From NCBI GenBank assembly GCA_002349055.1, contig DECD01000047.1, positions 118,624-125,408 on the forward strand: DNA of 6,785 nt. Direction: 5' to 3'. Every line of letters begins with the position of its first letter. Within the stretch, counting starts at the first letter, position 1. The stretch comes from Bacteroidales bacterium UBA2939 (GTDB lineage: Bacteria > Bacteroidota > Bacteroidia > Bacteroidales > P3). Of the stretch, positions 1-6,541 are shown one piece after another. The notes below the pieces were generated by a model, which was given only the letters and a program-made list of their open reading frames with translations, did not search any database and was not told the DNA's origin. The translations under genes and the position numbers were made by a program.

Positions 1-610
1 CCTCGTCCTGGTAGTCGGGCGAGAGGAGTAGGTAAGGGGCCTTCTTGGGCGTGAATCGTTGCCGCAGCTCCTCGTCCATCATCACAATCTCGCGCTCTAT
101 CATTCCGCGTATGAGCGGCATAATCTTCTGTACGCCAATAGCGCGGCTAATGTCAATCACCCTCATGACGGGGTGCTCCGACAGAAGGTCGACCACCATG
201 CGCTCGTATTTCGACAGGCTCGAGAGCTCGCCGCCGAAGTCGGGATGTATCGCCACGGCGCTCTCGCTGGCCAGCTTGAGGCCCGAGGGCAAGGCACAGG
301 CCATCACGTCGCCGGGGGCGCACATATAGTAGCGTGCCATCCATTCCCAGAACTCCATCTGGCGCTCGGTAACGACGGGGTCGGTGTCGAGCACCGCCAT
401 GATATACTTCGACTTCCACTGCGGGGCCTCCTGGTGGAGACGGCGCACCACGGCGGAGTACATCCGTGCGTTCTTGGCGCCGAACTGCACCACCACGCGT
501 GCTCCCACGCGCACCTGCCCGTTATACTCCTGCGGCACCCTGTAAGTGTAGGTGCCCGGCAGATGCAACGGCAGCAGCACATCGACATAGTATACCTCGG
601 TCTCGGCCAT
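1..610 (-). CDS. priA: Primosomal protein N' (PriA), replication-restart helicase, 5' part only
   Basis: PriA recognises stalled or collapsed replication forks and reloads the replisome. Translating the minus strand from the ATG at 610-608 gives 203 codons with no stop before the window edge, so the C-terminal part (helicase motifs and zinc-binding cysteines) lies outside. Visible family signatures: residues 9-26, VDVLLPLHLPGTYTYRVP, match the opening strand of the PriA 3'-DNA-binding domain. Residues 36-47, GARVVVQFGAKN, match the conserved G-x-R-V-x-V-x-F-G segment. Residues 87-112 include EFWEWMARYYMCAPGDVM followed by ALPSGLK, the family's W-x-A-x-Y-Y...G-D-V...LP stretch. Residues from about 125 to 195 look like the winged-helix domain (DLLSEHP...ISRAIG...PLIRGMIE). 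The start is placed at 610 because the conserved N-terminal domain begins a few residues later; no Shine-Dalgarno sequence is present, as is usual in this phylum. No strong promoter was found upstream. The family assignment is confident; only the truncation limits it. Confidence 0.9.
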   Translation of the reverse strand, partial: MAETEVYYVDVLLPLHLPGTYTYRVPQEYNGQVRVGARVVVQFGAKNARMYSAVVRRLHQEAPQWKSKYIMAVLDTDPVVTERQMEFWEWMARYYMCAPGDVMACALPSGLKLASESAVAIHPDFGGELSSLSKYERMVVDLLSEHPVMRVIDISRAIGVQKIMPLIRGMIEREIVMMDEELRQRFTPKKAPYLLLSPDYQDE

Positions 611-975
611 CGTTCCCTAAAACGATTCGCGCGCGAAAATATTGTGTGTCGGGCGAAATAATATTGGCCGTCGCGGCCGCTCATCTCTCCGTATAGATTA
701 CAACAATGTTAACAACCGTTAAACACCAACGCCCTACCACAACCCTATCAACCGCCTGGGTACACTCTTTTGTCCTACTATAAAACTCTCTTCGCCATGA
801 TAACAGGGTGAAGAACTTTCTCAGCGGGCGGTTGCGGCATTTCAATTGTGGGAACATGTTTGCTTGGTGATTGCTCTCTTCGGAAAAGCGGTACATCATG
901 TATTTCAAAAAAGGGGGCAAAAATTCAATCCACCACACATACCCCTCCAAACCTTGCACGGGCACCACATGCCAC
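611..975. other. Intergenic region without a convincing gene
   Basis: About 365 bp separate the priA start from the terminator of the next gene. Open frames here are short and have no recognisable protein features. An 8-bp inverted repeat (CAACCGCC 749-756, GGCGGTTG 827-834) spans 70 bp, too far apart to be a simple hairpin. No tRNA, rRNA or consensus Bacteroidota promoter could be identified. The part nearest priA must hold its translation start region and possibly a weak promoter; the TATTTTCG at 643-636 (minus) is only a partial match to TAnnTTTG and has no TTG at the right distance. Confidence 0.5.
626..637. promoter_or_regulatory. 12-bp perfect palindrome upstream of priA
   Basis: The sequence TTCGCGCGCGAA is its own reverse complement and lies 16 bp upstream of the priA start codon, inside the presumed 5' untranslated or promoter region. 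Its symmetry and position would suit an operator bound by a dimeric regulator. The match is simple and GC-alternating, so chance is possible. A partly similar sequence (GCGAAATAATATT, 653-665, compared with GCGAAAATATT, 633-643) lies next to it. Confidence 0.25.
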
Positions 976-1006
976 AAAAATTAGGGCCGCCACCTCGTGA
1001 CGGCCC
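976..1006 (-). terminator. Rho-independent terminator of the surface-protein gene
   Basis: On the minus strand, GGGCCGTCAC and GTGGCGGCCC form a 10-pair stem with a 3-nt GAG loop (984-1006), followed directly by TAATTTTT. One pair is a T-G wobble that works only in the minus-strand transcript; read on the plus strand it becomes a C-A mismatch. It starts 11 bp after the stop codon of the large surface-protein gene and should end its mRNA before priA. Confidence 0.87.
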
Positions 1007-1016
1007 TTCTTCAAAT

Positions 1017-4000
1017 TTATCGTATCACAACAATTTTCCTCGCCGGTAGGTCACCAATCTTCACGATGTATATCCCCGACCCCGGCACCTCGAACGTGAC
1101 GTGCTTCGTCCCATCTGTAGAGACGCGGCCTGCCGCGTCTCCCACCGCGACACACCGCCCCATCACATCAAACACCCTCACCTCGTCCAGTGCCTCGCCG
1201 TCGCCACTCTCCACCACAATCTGTCCCTCGGCAGCGTATATCTTAACCTCGCTAGCATCGATATCTTCGATGCCCTGCGTGCTCTCGAAGTAGGCGGTAT
1301 AAGTAACGTTCCCTGTAACAGTCACCACTCTCGGGTTCTCTGTATTGCCATCATTCCAGCGTAAGAAACGGTGTCCTTCGTTGGGTATGGCGCTGATGGT
1401 CACAGTTCCGCCGCTCAACGCCTGTCCTCCACCGCTCACCGTGCCCATCGTCGGGTCGGCGCTCTCCACCGTCACGGTGTACACCTCTTCGCCCTCCTCT
1501 ATAAACAGGGCTGTCAGCTCCACGTCGCTTATCACAGCAAAAGTGTAAGGGTTGGCAGTCACCCCGTTGCTCCATCCGGCAAAGGTGTAACCTGTGTAGG
1601 CCGTAGCCGTCACCGTGCAGGGGCTACCATAGACAAACTCCGTACCACTGGCTTCCACCATACCGCGAACGATGTCGCTCGACACCACACTCACCGTATA
1701 TGTGTCGATAACGAATAACGCCGTCAGCGTGATGTTGTCCTCTATGTGGTACTGGCGCGGATTCTCTGTGTTGCCGTCGTTCCACCATGTGAAGTGGTAG
1801 TGCTCTTCGGGGAAAGCCTGAATCGTGATGGTATCACCGAAATTGTAGGTGCCACGGCCCGTGGCTGTACCGTGCTCTCCTGCATTCACCGTCAGGGTAT
1901 ATTGGTTTGGTGCGAAGTGAGCCGTAAAGGTGGTATCCTGTGTTAGTGTAATGGTACGAGGATTATCTGTATTACCGTCATCCCATTGTGTGAAGTGGTA
2001 ACCATAGTTGGGTGTGGCTGTAATAGTGCGGTTGGAGAGGTAGTTGTAGTTGCCACCGCCGCTTACATTGCCTTGTGCTGTGTTGTCTGATTGCACTATG
2101 AGGGTAAACTGGTCATAGTCGAAGTAGGCAGTATAGGTTGCGTTATCTATCACTTGCACCGTGCGAGGGTTGTCGGTGTTTCCGTCATTCCAGTGCGAGA
2201 AAACGTATCCGTAGTTGGCATTAGCGGATATGGTTGTTGCGTTTAGGTACTCTGTAGTAGCTCCACCCGCCACTGAGCCTCTAATGGTATCGGAACTCTG
2301 CACACTAACAGTATATGTGTTAATTCCAAAGAATGCTGTAAAAGAAGTGTCTTGTGTGAGAGTTATTGTACGTGGATTATCCGTAACCCCATCGTTCCAT
2401 TGCGTGAAATGATAGCCGTGGTTGGCTGTGGCTGTAATAGTGCGGTTGGAAAGATAATTGTAGTTGCCGCCTCCGCTCACATATCCCTGTGTCGAATTGT
2501 CGGATTGTACAGAAATGGTAAACTGGTCATAGTCGAAGTAGGCAGTATAGGTTGTGTTGTCCATAATCTGAACTATTCGGGGATTACTTGTGTTCCCATC
2601 GTTCCAATGCGAGAAAACGTAGCCATAGTTCGCTGTGGCCGAGATGGTAACGCTGTCTAAATATAGTCCTGTGGCATTATTTGATGTTGTTCCTTGTGTC
2701 GAATTATTAGAAACGACGGTAATGGTATAGCTGTTTCTGTCAAACTGAGCAGTAAAGGAAGTATCTTGTGTGAGTGTAAGGGTTCGTGGATTATCCGTTA
2801 CACCGTCATTCCATTGTGTGAAATGATAGCCGTGGTTGGCTGTTGCCGATATAGTATGATTTGATAGATAGTTGTAATTGCCGCCACCATTCACAGTACC
2901 ATGTGTCGAATTATCTACATTTACAGTCAGCTGGTACTGATTTAGATTGAAATGGGCTATGGCGGAGCGGTCTTTGGTGGCTACCAGTGTCAGAGTGTTG
3001 CCGCCATTTTGGGTACTGGTATTGTTATTGCTCTCGTTTGTGTATGTCCAGTAGTCGACGTGATAGCCGTAGTTAGGTTGCGCGGTAAGGATGACGGTGT
3101 CGAGGTAATCCACGGTAGCACTGCCAGTAACAATGCCAAGGGTGCTGTTGGCAGATGTGCCAGTAATGGTGTAGCTATTGGGCTGGAAGTAGGCTGTAAT
3201 GGTAACGTCACCTGTGAGGGTAATGGTGTCGAGGTTGGTGATGCTGCCAGTGCTCCAGTAGCCAAAGTGGTAGCCATAATTGGCGGTAGCTTGAACTACA
3301 ACGGTGGAGTCGCAGCGCACAACGCGATTATCCAGGCCCAATACAACGGCGACTGAGCCGCGAGCTAAATCAGATGAATATACGTTAACATTAAAGTTGT
3401 ATAATGGTTGGCGGAGGTCATTATTGTATGGAAACCAACAGTCATTCGAATTAGTGGTGTAATAGTTATCGTAGGTGCAACCATTTAAAATAAACACTCT
3501 CCCAGATGGATTATTGTTAAAGGCGTATGAGCCAAGCGATGGTGCTTCCATGGGCATCATAAACACTGTATCAAGGCTGCTGCAGTTATTGAAAGCACAA
3601 TCACCTATCGAGGTGACGCTGCTGGGGATGGTGACGGATGTCAGGCCGCTACAACCATAACATATATAACTCGGAATGCGCTTGACATTATTGCCAAATG
3701 TAAAAGATGTAAGGTTACTACAGTTAAAAAAAGGATATTCACTTCCTGACGAAATACAACTGTCTGCATTGAATATGACAGATGTCAGGCCGCTGCAGTC
3801 ACGGAAAGCATAACTGCCTATCGATGTGACGCTATTGCCGATGGTGACGGATGTCAGGCTGCTGCAGTTCTCGAAAGTATAACTGCCTATCGAGTTTACA
3901 CTATTCGGGATGGTGACGGATGTCAAGCCGCTACAGTTCTGGAAAGCATAACTGCCTAGCGAGGTGACGCTGTCGGGGATGGTGATGGACGTCAGGCCAC

Positions 4001-4346
4001 TGCAGCCAGAGAAAGCAGAACTGCCTATTGAGGTGACACTGTTAGGGATAGTGACGGACGTCAAGCCACTGCAGCCAGAGAACGTAGCCCAGCCTATCGA
4101 GGTGACGGCATAGGTTTGACCGTTATCTGGATTGGTGACACTGCTGGGAATTGACAGGTCGCCCATGAGAAAGGTGTAATAGCCACCCCCATAATATTGG
4201 CTTGTCAATGTCACTCTCGCCTGTCCATCGACAATGTTGTAGTACAACCTGTGGCCGCTCGGTGACACAGCAGTAAAATCATAGGCAAAAGCGTTTTGTA
4301 ATAACGTCAGTATGGCGGCCAAAACCAATAATACTTTTTTCTTCAT
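1017..4346 (-). CDS. Large secreted/surface protein: BspA-type LRRs, InlB-type repeats, T9SS sorting domain
   Basis: Complete 1109-residue protein with no recognisable enzymatic domain. Residues 1-21 (MKKK, hydrophobic core, AFA before Y22) are a Sec signal peptide. Residues about 82-280 hold eight BspA-like leucine-rich repeats of the form LTSVTIPNSVTSIGSYAF..CSG, with unit starts at L95, 118, 141, 164, 187, 212, 235 and 258 (period 23). Residues 316-1020 hold ten InlB-like beta repeats (Y-T-[IV]...G...GY.F..W.DG...NPR....D.T.TA.F). Residues from about 1024 to 1109 form a type IX secretion sorting domain (VRVFDVMGR, then GSGIYIVKI and a final KIVVIR). Known proteins of this design cross the inner membrane by Sec and the outer membrane by T9SS, then stay on the surface or are released. 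An adhesive or binding role is inferred from the repeats only. The start at 4346 gives the ideal signal peptide and is preceded by an A-rich stretch (AAACAATAGACAAT) with no Shine-Dalgarno. It is flanked by its own terminator and, upstream, by a canonical promoter and structured leader. Confidence 0.93.
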   Translation of the reverse strand: MKKKVLLVLAAILTLLQNAFAYDFTAVSPSGHRLYYNIVDGQARVTLTSQYYGGGYYTFLMGDLSIPSSVTNPDNGQTYAVTSIGWATFSGCSGLTSVTIPNSVTSIGSSAFSGCSGLTSITIPDSVTSLGSYAFQNCSGLTSVTIPNSVNSIGSYTFENCSSLTSVTIGNSVTSIGSYAFRDCSGLTSVIFNADSCISSGSEYPFFNCSNLTSFTFGNNVKRIPSYICYGCSGLTSVTIPSSVTSIGDCAFNNCSSLDTVFMMPMEAPSLGSYAFNNNPSGRVFILNGCTYDNYYTTNSNDCWFPYNNDLRQPLYNFNVNVYSSDLARGSVAVVLGLDNRVVRCDSTVVVQATANYGYHFGYWSTGSITNLDTITLTGDVTITAYFQPNSYTITGTSANSTLGIVTGSATVDYLDTVILTAQPNYGYHVDYWTYTNESNNNTSTQNGGNTLTLVATKDRSAIAHFNLNQYQLTVNVDNSTHGTVNGGGNYNYLSNHTISATANHGYHFTQWNDGVTDNPRTLTLTQDTSFTAQFDRNSYTITVVSNNSTQGTTSNNATGLYLDSVTISATANYGYVFSHWNDGNTSNPRIVQIMDNTTYTAYFDYDQFTISVQSDNSTQGYVSGGGNYNYLSNRTITATANHGYHFTQWNDGVTDNPRTITLTQDTSFTAFFGINTYTVSVQSSDTIRGSVAGGATTEYLNATTISANANYGYVFSHWNDGNTDNPRTVQVIDNATYTAYFDYDQFTLIVQSDNTAQGNVSGGGNYNYLSNRTITATPNYGYHFTQWDDGNTDNPRTITLTQDTTFTAHFAPNQYTLTVNAGEHGTATGRGTYNFGDTITIQAFPEEHYHFTWWNDGNTENPRQYHIEDNITLTALFVIDTYTVSVVSSDIVRGMVEASGTEFVYGSPCTVTATAYTGYTFAGWSNGVTANPYTFAVISDVELTALFIEEGEEVYTVTVESADPTMGTVSGGGQALSGGTVTISAIPNEGHRFLRWNDGNTENPRVVTVTGNVTYTAYFESTQGIEDIDASEVKIYAAEGQIVVESGDGEALDEVRVFDVMGRCVAVGDAAGRVSTDGTKHVTFEVPGSGIYIVKIGDLPARKIVVIR
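1120..1141. repeat. Palindromic element embedded in frame in the T9SS domain
   Basis: Two perfect 10-bp arms, GAGACGCGGC (1120-1129) and GCCGCGTCTC (1132-1141), are separated by only two bases. On the coding strand they encode residues 1069-1076, GDAAGRVS, in the variable loop between the VRVFDVMGRCVAV strand and the HVTFEVPGSG strand of the sorting domain. The sequence resembles short GAGACGCGGC-type palindromes that I recall as scattered repeats in some bacterial genomes including Bacteroidales; that recollection was not checked. The palindrome itself is certain; its mobile or repetitive nature is inferred. Confidence 0.55.
1287..3401 (-). repeat. Ten tandem InlB-like repeat units, partly in a 414-bp two-unit register
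   Basis: Repeat units within the surface protein start at residues 316, 392, 471, 540, 609, 678, 747, 816, 883 and 956. The six starts from 471 to 816 are exactly 69 residues (207 bp) apart. Units 3, 5 and 7 share NYNYLSN.TI.AT.N.GYHFTQW and the TLTQDT ending, whereas units 4 and 6 share NYGYVFSHWNDGNT and the ending TYTAYFDYDQF, giving an A-B-A-B-A order. At DNA level a 38-bp stretch is identical at 2103-2140 and 2517-2554, exactly 414 bp apart. This indicates recent duplication or gene conversion of a two-unit block. The outer units (1, 2, 8-10) are more diverged. Confidence 0.9.
3507..4103 (-). repeat. BspA-type leucine-rich repeat array, 69-bp DNA period
   Basis: Eight 23-residue leucine-rich units are encoded by near-repeated 69-bp segments. 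Plus-strand reading shows recurring blocks such as ATGGTGACGGATGTCAGGC and CTGCCTATCGA. One unit (starting at residue 187) is 25 residues long and more diverged (ADSCISSGSEYPFF). BspA-type LRRs are known from surface proteins of oral and gut Bacteroidetes and of other microbes, and in some characterised members bind host matrix proteins; binding here is inference. Confidence 0.9.
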
Positions 4347-4390
4347 ATTGTCTATTGTTTAAAGTTAATCTTCCGTTCCAATAGCCACAT

Positions 4391-4638
4391 AAAAAAGAAG
4401 CGCGGACATCAACTTTCGTTACTTATCCCGCATACAAGGCTCTGGCATGCCCATCATCCGAGGATAAGCAACACCGAAGCCCACGCTGTCGATATACACA
4501 GAACATGTATATATACAACAATGGACGTTGGATGCTGCTTTATCTTGCGGATGATTATGAATTTGCCAGATTCTGTATGCCGCAGATAAAACGTCTACAA
4601 CGTCTTATTTATATGTCTGTCGTTTTCTTCAAAACGAC
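4391..4638 (-). ncRNA. Structured leader or small RNA upstream of the surface-protein gene
   Basis: About 245 nt between the predicted transcription start (near 4637) and a U-run, with four stems in order on the minus strand. First, an 8-bp hairpin GTCGTTTT-GAAG-AAAACGAC (4638-4619) at the very 5' end. Second, a long hairpin with outer stem CAACGTC/GACGTTG (4598-4604 with 4524-4530) and inner stem of 11 pairs with one bulge (4580-4590 with 4539-4550). Third, an AT-rich hairpin (4492-4498 with 4506-4512). Fourth, a large hairpin with outer stem GCGTGG/CCGCGC (4481-4486 with 4400-4405) and inner stem GTTGCTTATCC/GGATAAGTAAC (4462-4472 with 4418-4428), followed directly by TTCTTTTTT (4399-4391). 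Each stem of the fourth hairpin contains a G-U pair that would be a C-A mismatch on the other strand, which supports minus-strand transcription. The run ends about 45 nt before the ATG at 4346. It could be an attenuator or riboswitch-like leader, or an independent small RNA. I do not recognise a known RNA family. Confidence 0.45.
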
Positions 4639-4642
4639 GCTG

Positions 4643-4672
4643 CAAAGATACAAACTTTTTCTTGACTAACAA
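4643..4672 (-). promoter_or_regulatory. Canonical Bacteroidota promoter (TTG-N19-TATCTTTG)
   Basis: On the minus strand a -33 TTG (4672-4670) is followed after 19 bases by TATCTTTG (4650-4643), a perfect match to the Bacteroidota sigma-ABfr -7 element TAnnTTTG. Transcription should begin near 4637, giving a leader of about 290 nt before the surface-protein start codon. A second -7-like TAACTTTG (4704-4697) lacks a properly spaced TTG. Confidence 0.8.
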
Positions 4673-4796
4673 AAAAATATTTTGTTCGCACCCGCGCAAA
4701 GTTATATTAAACAACCCGAAAATTGTTATTAACAGACGTTATATTTAGTTTGTAAAAAGAAATCCAGCTGCCAACCTAAAAATGTTTATAACATGA

Positions 4797-4828
4797 TTTT
4801 CACGAGCCGTGGATTCTTTGTAATTTTG
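4797..4828 (+). promoter_or_regulatory. Probable promoter of the orphan gene
   Basis: TAATTTTG at 4821-4828 matches the -7 element TAnnTTTG exactly. Twenty bases upstream is TTTT (4797-4800) instead of the consensus TTG, so the -33 element is imperfect. Transcription would start near 4835 and leave about 70 nt of AT-rich leader before the ATG at 4904. It is divergent from the surface-protein promoter, about 125 bp away. Confidence 0.6.
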
Positions 4829-4903
4829 CAACGTCTTAACAACAGTAATTATTAGATTTGTCGCAGATATTATGTGATTTATAAACCCAAAAACAAAAGT
4901 AAT

Positions 4904-6397
4904 ATGTTTCTTGAAGGAGAATTGAGAAAATATGTCGAATTAGCCGAAGAGGCATTGAAGTTGAAATTGGACAACCCTCTCCGTGCCATCGAAGGACTGG
5001 TGCGTGTCCAGGAACTTATGACGGAATATATGCATGAGGTTTGGGAATTTGAAATGCCATCCGATTGTGGGGAGTCAAAGGAGGAGTATATTAAATTGCA
5101 AGAGGCGTTCCATATATTCTCAATTACTGAGGCAAGGATGCAAAACGCATGGTTTAAACCCGCCGAGAATTACGATGGCAGGGGCGTGAAAGTGGTAGAT
5201 ATCAGGCATTATCTTGACGACTGGCATGTTTTTTATATGCAAAAAAGCAATGCTATGATGGCAGGCAAACCAAAGTTGGAGTGCCTCGACGACGCACTCT
5301 CTTACGAACAGAGGATTAAGATGGTTGACGGGGAAGGGGAAAACGAAATCGAAATCGAAAGGAATTTTGAAGAAATAAGCACGACCGACCTTCTCGCCAA
5401 TTCTTTGTGTATTGCCATCGAAACCGAAAGATACGAACTTATAGAAGAAGCATATGTGCGCGGCTTTATCGACAAGAAACAGAAAGATAAAATGTATCAT
5501 GCCGCAGTAGGTGCAAAAAAATGCCAAATAGATAAAGAAGAAGAAATTATAATCAATAAAACCATGGGAGGATTGATCCGCTACGACTCTGACGAAACTC
5601 GGGAAGAATACGCCCGCAGAATGAACAACTCTCTACTCGAGTACAATAAAATGGCCCAAGATATCCTGAAAAGGAATGAGCCCGCAGAAATAGAAGGTCT
5701 GATAGAAGATATCGAGAAAGGCGAGTGGACGTTCCATTTCGACAAAAGGAAAGTCGTAGAATTTGACTACACACTCGATAACGACAATGGAGTGAAACGA
5801 AAAATACATGGCCCGTGGGATTATGAAAGATACTGTAAGGCGTTTGAAACCCCTTCCTGGAGGGAACAAATAGAGGAAATGCTGAAGAAAGAACCATATA
5901 AGAAACAGGATGTTTTAATAGAGGAATATGAAATCCAATGTCTCCATTCGGCCCTGAAAACCGAACTCGTACGGGCAAAAAAATTGCAGAAAATCAAAAC
6001 CAACGCACAGGGCAGAGCGCCTCATCCCGGAGTATCTCCCCACTTCAGCAAACGTGTGTCCGACGAAGAACTGACTGCCATCTACAACGGTCTGATGGAA
6101 CATAAGCTGCTTTGCAACAATCCAACACCAGCTGATTTTATCTTTTGGCATACCGGAAGCGGTACAAAACCCACAGAGCCTTTGATGTGGAAAACAAAGA
6201 ACGTCTGTCGCTATTATGTGCAGCAATACCTCGATTCCGATTGGTTCACGGCAGAACAATGCTTCTCGTGCAAGAAAGGAAGTATCAATAATTTATGCTC
6301 GGCTTCTCATATAACAAAGGATAATATGGAAACAATCGACGAAATTCTGAAAAAAGCACGGCAGAAATCGACTAAATACACGACTAAAACCGACTAA
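4904..6397 (+). CDS. Uncharacterised 497-residue protein (orphan, acidic, mostly helical)
   Basis: I do not recognise a named family with confidence. The frame is open from a GTG at 4874, but the ATG at 4904 is the better start: it is preceded by the A-rich stretch AAAACAAAAGTAAT typical of Bacteroidota initiation regions, and the charged helical sequence MFLEGELRKYVELAEEALKL begins there. Counting from that ATG, residues from about 1 to 360 are rich in Glu and Lys and look mainly alpha-helical (for example ALSYEQRIKM, DLLANSLCIAIETERYELIE). A separate C-terminal module (about 385-487) contains SDEELTAIYNGLMEHKLL, DFIFWHTGSG, EPLMWKTKNVCRYYVQQYL and CFSCKKGSINNLC with a later His (C453, C456, C465, H469). 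That module resembles, from memory, the C-termini of hypothetical proteins common in Bacteroidales accessory DNA; the Cys/His set could bind a metal but spacing is irregular. No signal peptide or membrane segment is seen, so it is probably cytoplasmic. It has its own promoter and terminator and stands alone. That it is a real gene is very likely; its function is unknown. Confidence 0.85.
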   Translation: MFLEGELRKYVELAEEALKLKLDNPLRAIEGLVRVQELMTEYMHEVWEFEMPSDCGESKEEYIKLQEAFHIFSITEARMQNAWFKPAENYDGRGVKVVDIRHYLDDWHVFYMQKSNAMMAGKPKLECLDDALSYEQRIKMVDGEGENEIEIERNFEEISTTDLLANSLCIAIETERYELIEEAYVRGFIDKKQKDKMYHAAVGAKKCQIDKEEEIIINKTMGGLIRYDSDETREEYARRMNNSLLEYNKMAQDILKRNEPAEIEGLIEDIEKGEWTFHFDKRKVVEFDYTLDNDNGVKRKIHGPWDYERYCKAFETPSWREQIEEMLKKEPYKKQDVLIEEYEIQCLHSALKTELVRAKKLQKIKTNAQGRAPHPGVSPHFSKRVSDEELTAIYNGLMEHKLLCNNPTPADFIFWHTGSGTKPTEPLMWKTKNVCRYYVQQYLDSDWFTAEQCFSCKKGSINNLCSASHITKDNMETIDEILKKARQKSTKYTTKTD

Positions 6398-6418
6398 GCG
6401 TCGACTAAACCGACTAAA
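6369..6418 (+). repeat. Five CGACTAA(A) motifs across the stop codon
   Basis: CGACTAAA occurs at 6369, 6381, 6402 and 6411, and CGACTAAG at 6391, with start-to-start spacings of 12, 10, 11 and 9 bp. The third copy contains the TAA stop codon of the orphan gene (6395-6397). The first copies encode the C-terminal tail KSTKYTTKTD; the last two are untranslated and lie 24 bp upstream of the terminator stem. Their irregular spacing argues against simple slippage. They may be binding sites or a remnant of repeated tail-coding sequence. Confidence 0.7.
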
Positions 6419-6441
6419 CAACAATATTTCTTTCTTGACTT

Positions 6442-6486
6442 ACCCCACACAGAACTGACAGTATGTGTGGGGTTTGTTGTTTGTTT
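6442..6486 (+). terminator. Rho-independent terminator of the orphan gene
   Basis: ACCCCACAC (6442-6450) pairs perfectly with GTGTGGGGT (6465-6473) around a 14-nt loop, followed by a T-rich tract TTGTTGTTTGTTTT. It begins 44 bp after the stop codon and is oriented for plus-strand transcripts. Confidence 0.88.
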
Positions 6487-6511
6487 TACTTGTCAATTCA
6501 AACCATCAGAG

Positions 6512-6535
6512 AGACTATTGACTATAAGTCTTTTT
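6512..6535 (+). terminator. Possible weak second terminator
   Basis: AGACT (6512-6516) can pair with AGTCT (6527-6531), and the T-run TTTTT overlaps the end of the stem (6531-6535). The stem is only 5 bp and AT-rich, so it would at best back up the strong terminator 30 bp upstream. Confidence 0.25.
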
Positions 6536-6541
6536 AGTCTT

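Noticed and set aside
59..661. Plus-strand open frame of 200 codons
   Set aside because: It is antisense to priA, histidine-rich in the way typical of reverse-strand reading of GC-rich codons, while the minus strand encodes a clear PriA N-terminus.
740..834. Inverted repeat CAACCGCC/GGCGGTTG as a possible attachment site or structured RNA
   Set aside because: Only 8 bp per arm across 70 bp, with no flanking promoter, terminator or mobility gene.
681..977. Minus-strand open frame of 98 codons (72 from the internal ATG) between the terminator and priA
   Set aside because: The full frame needs a TTG start only a few bases past the U-run of the terminator; the internal ATG has no good promoter or initiation context. 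The protein is basic, low in family features and unrecognised.
2952..3356. Plus-strand open frame of 134 codons and several others inside 1100-3660
   Set aside because: All are antisense shadows of the repeat-rich surface-protein gene, which has a signal peptide, repeats and sorting domain on the minus strand.
3507..4103. Regular 69-bp repeats that could suggest a CRISPR array or satellite
   Set aside because: The repeats are in frame, encode BspA-type leucine-rich units, vary at synonymous and loop positions, and have no repeat-spacer structure.
4521..4589. Short plus-strand frame starting ATGGACGTTGG (22 codons) in the divergent intergenic region
   Set aside because: Very short, no promoter on that strand, and it overlaps the inverted-repeat arms of the minus-strand leader hairpin, which explain the sequence better.
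4874..4903. GTG start ten codons upstream for the orphan gene
   Set aside because: The ATG at 4904 has the A-rich Bacteroidota initiation context and begins the charged helical protein; the GTG lies right after an ATG-TGA and has no supporting context.
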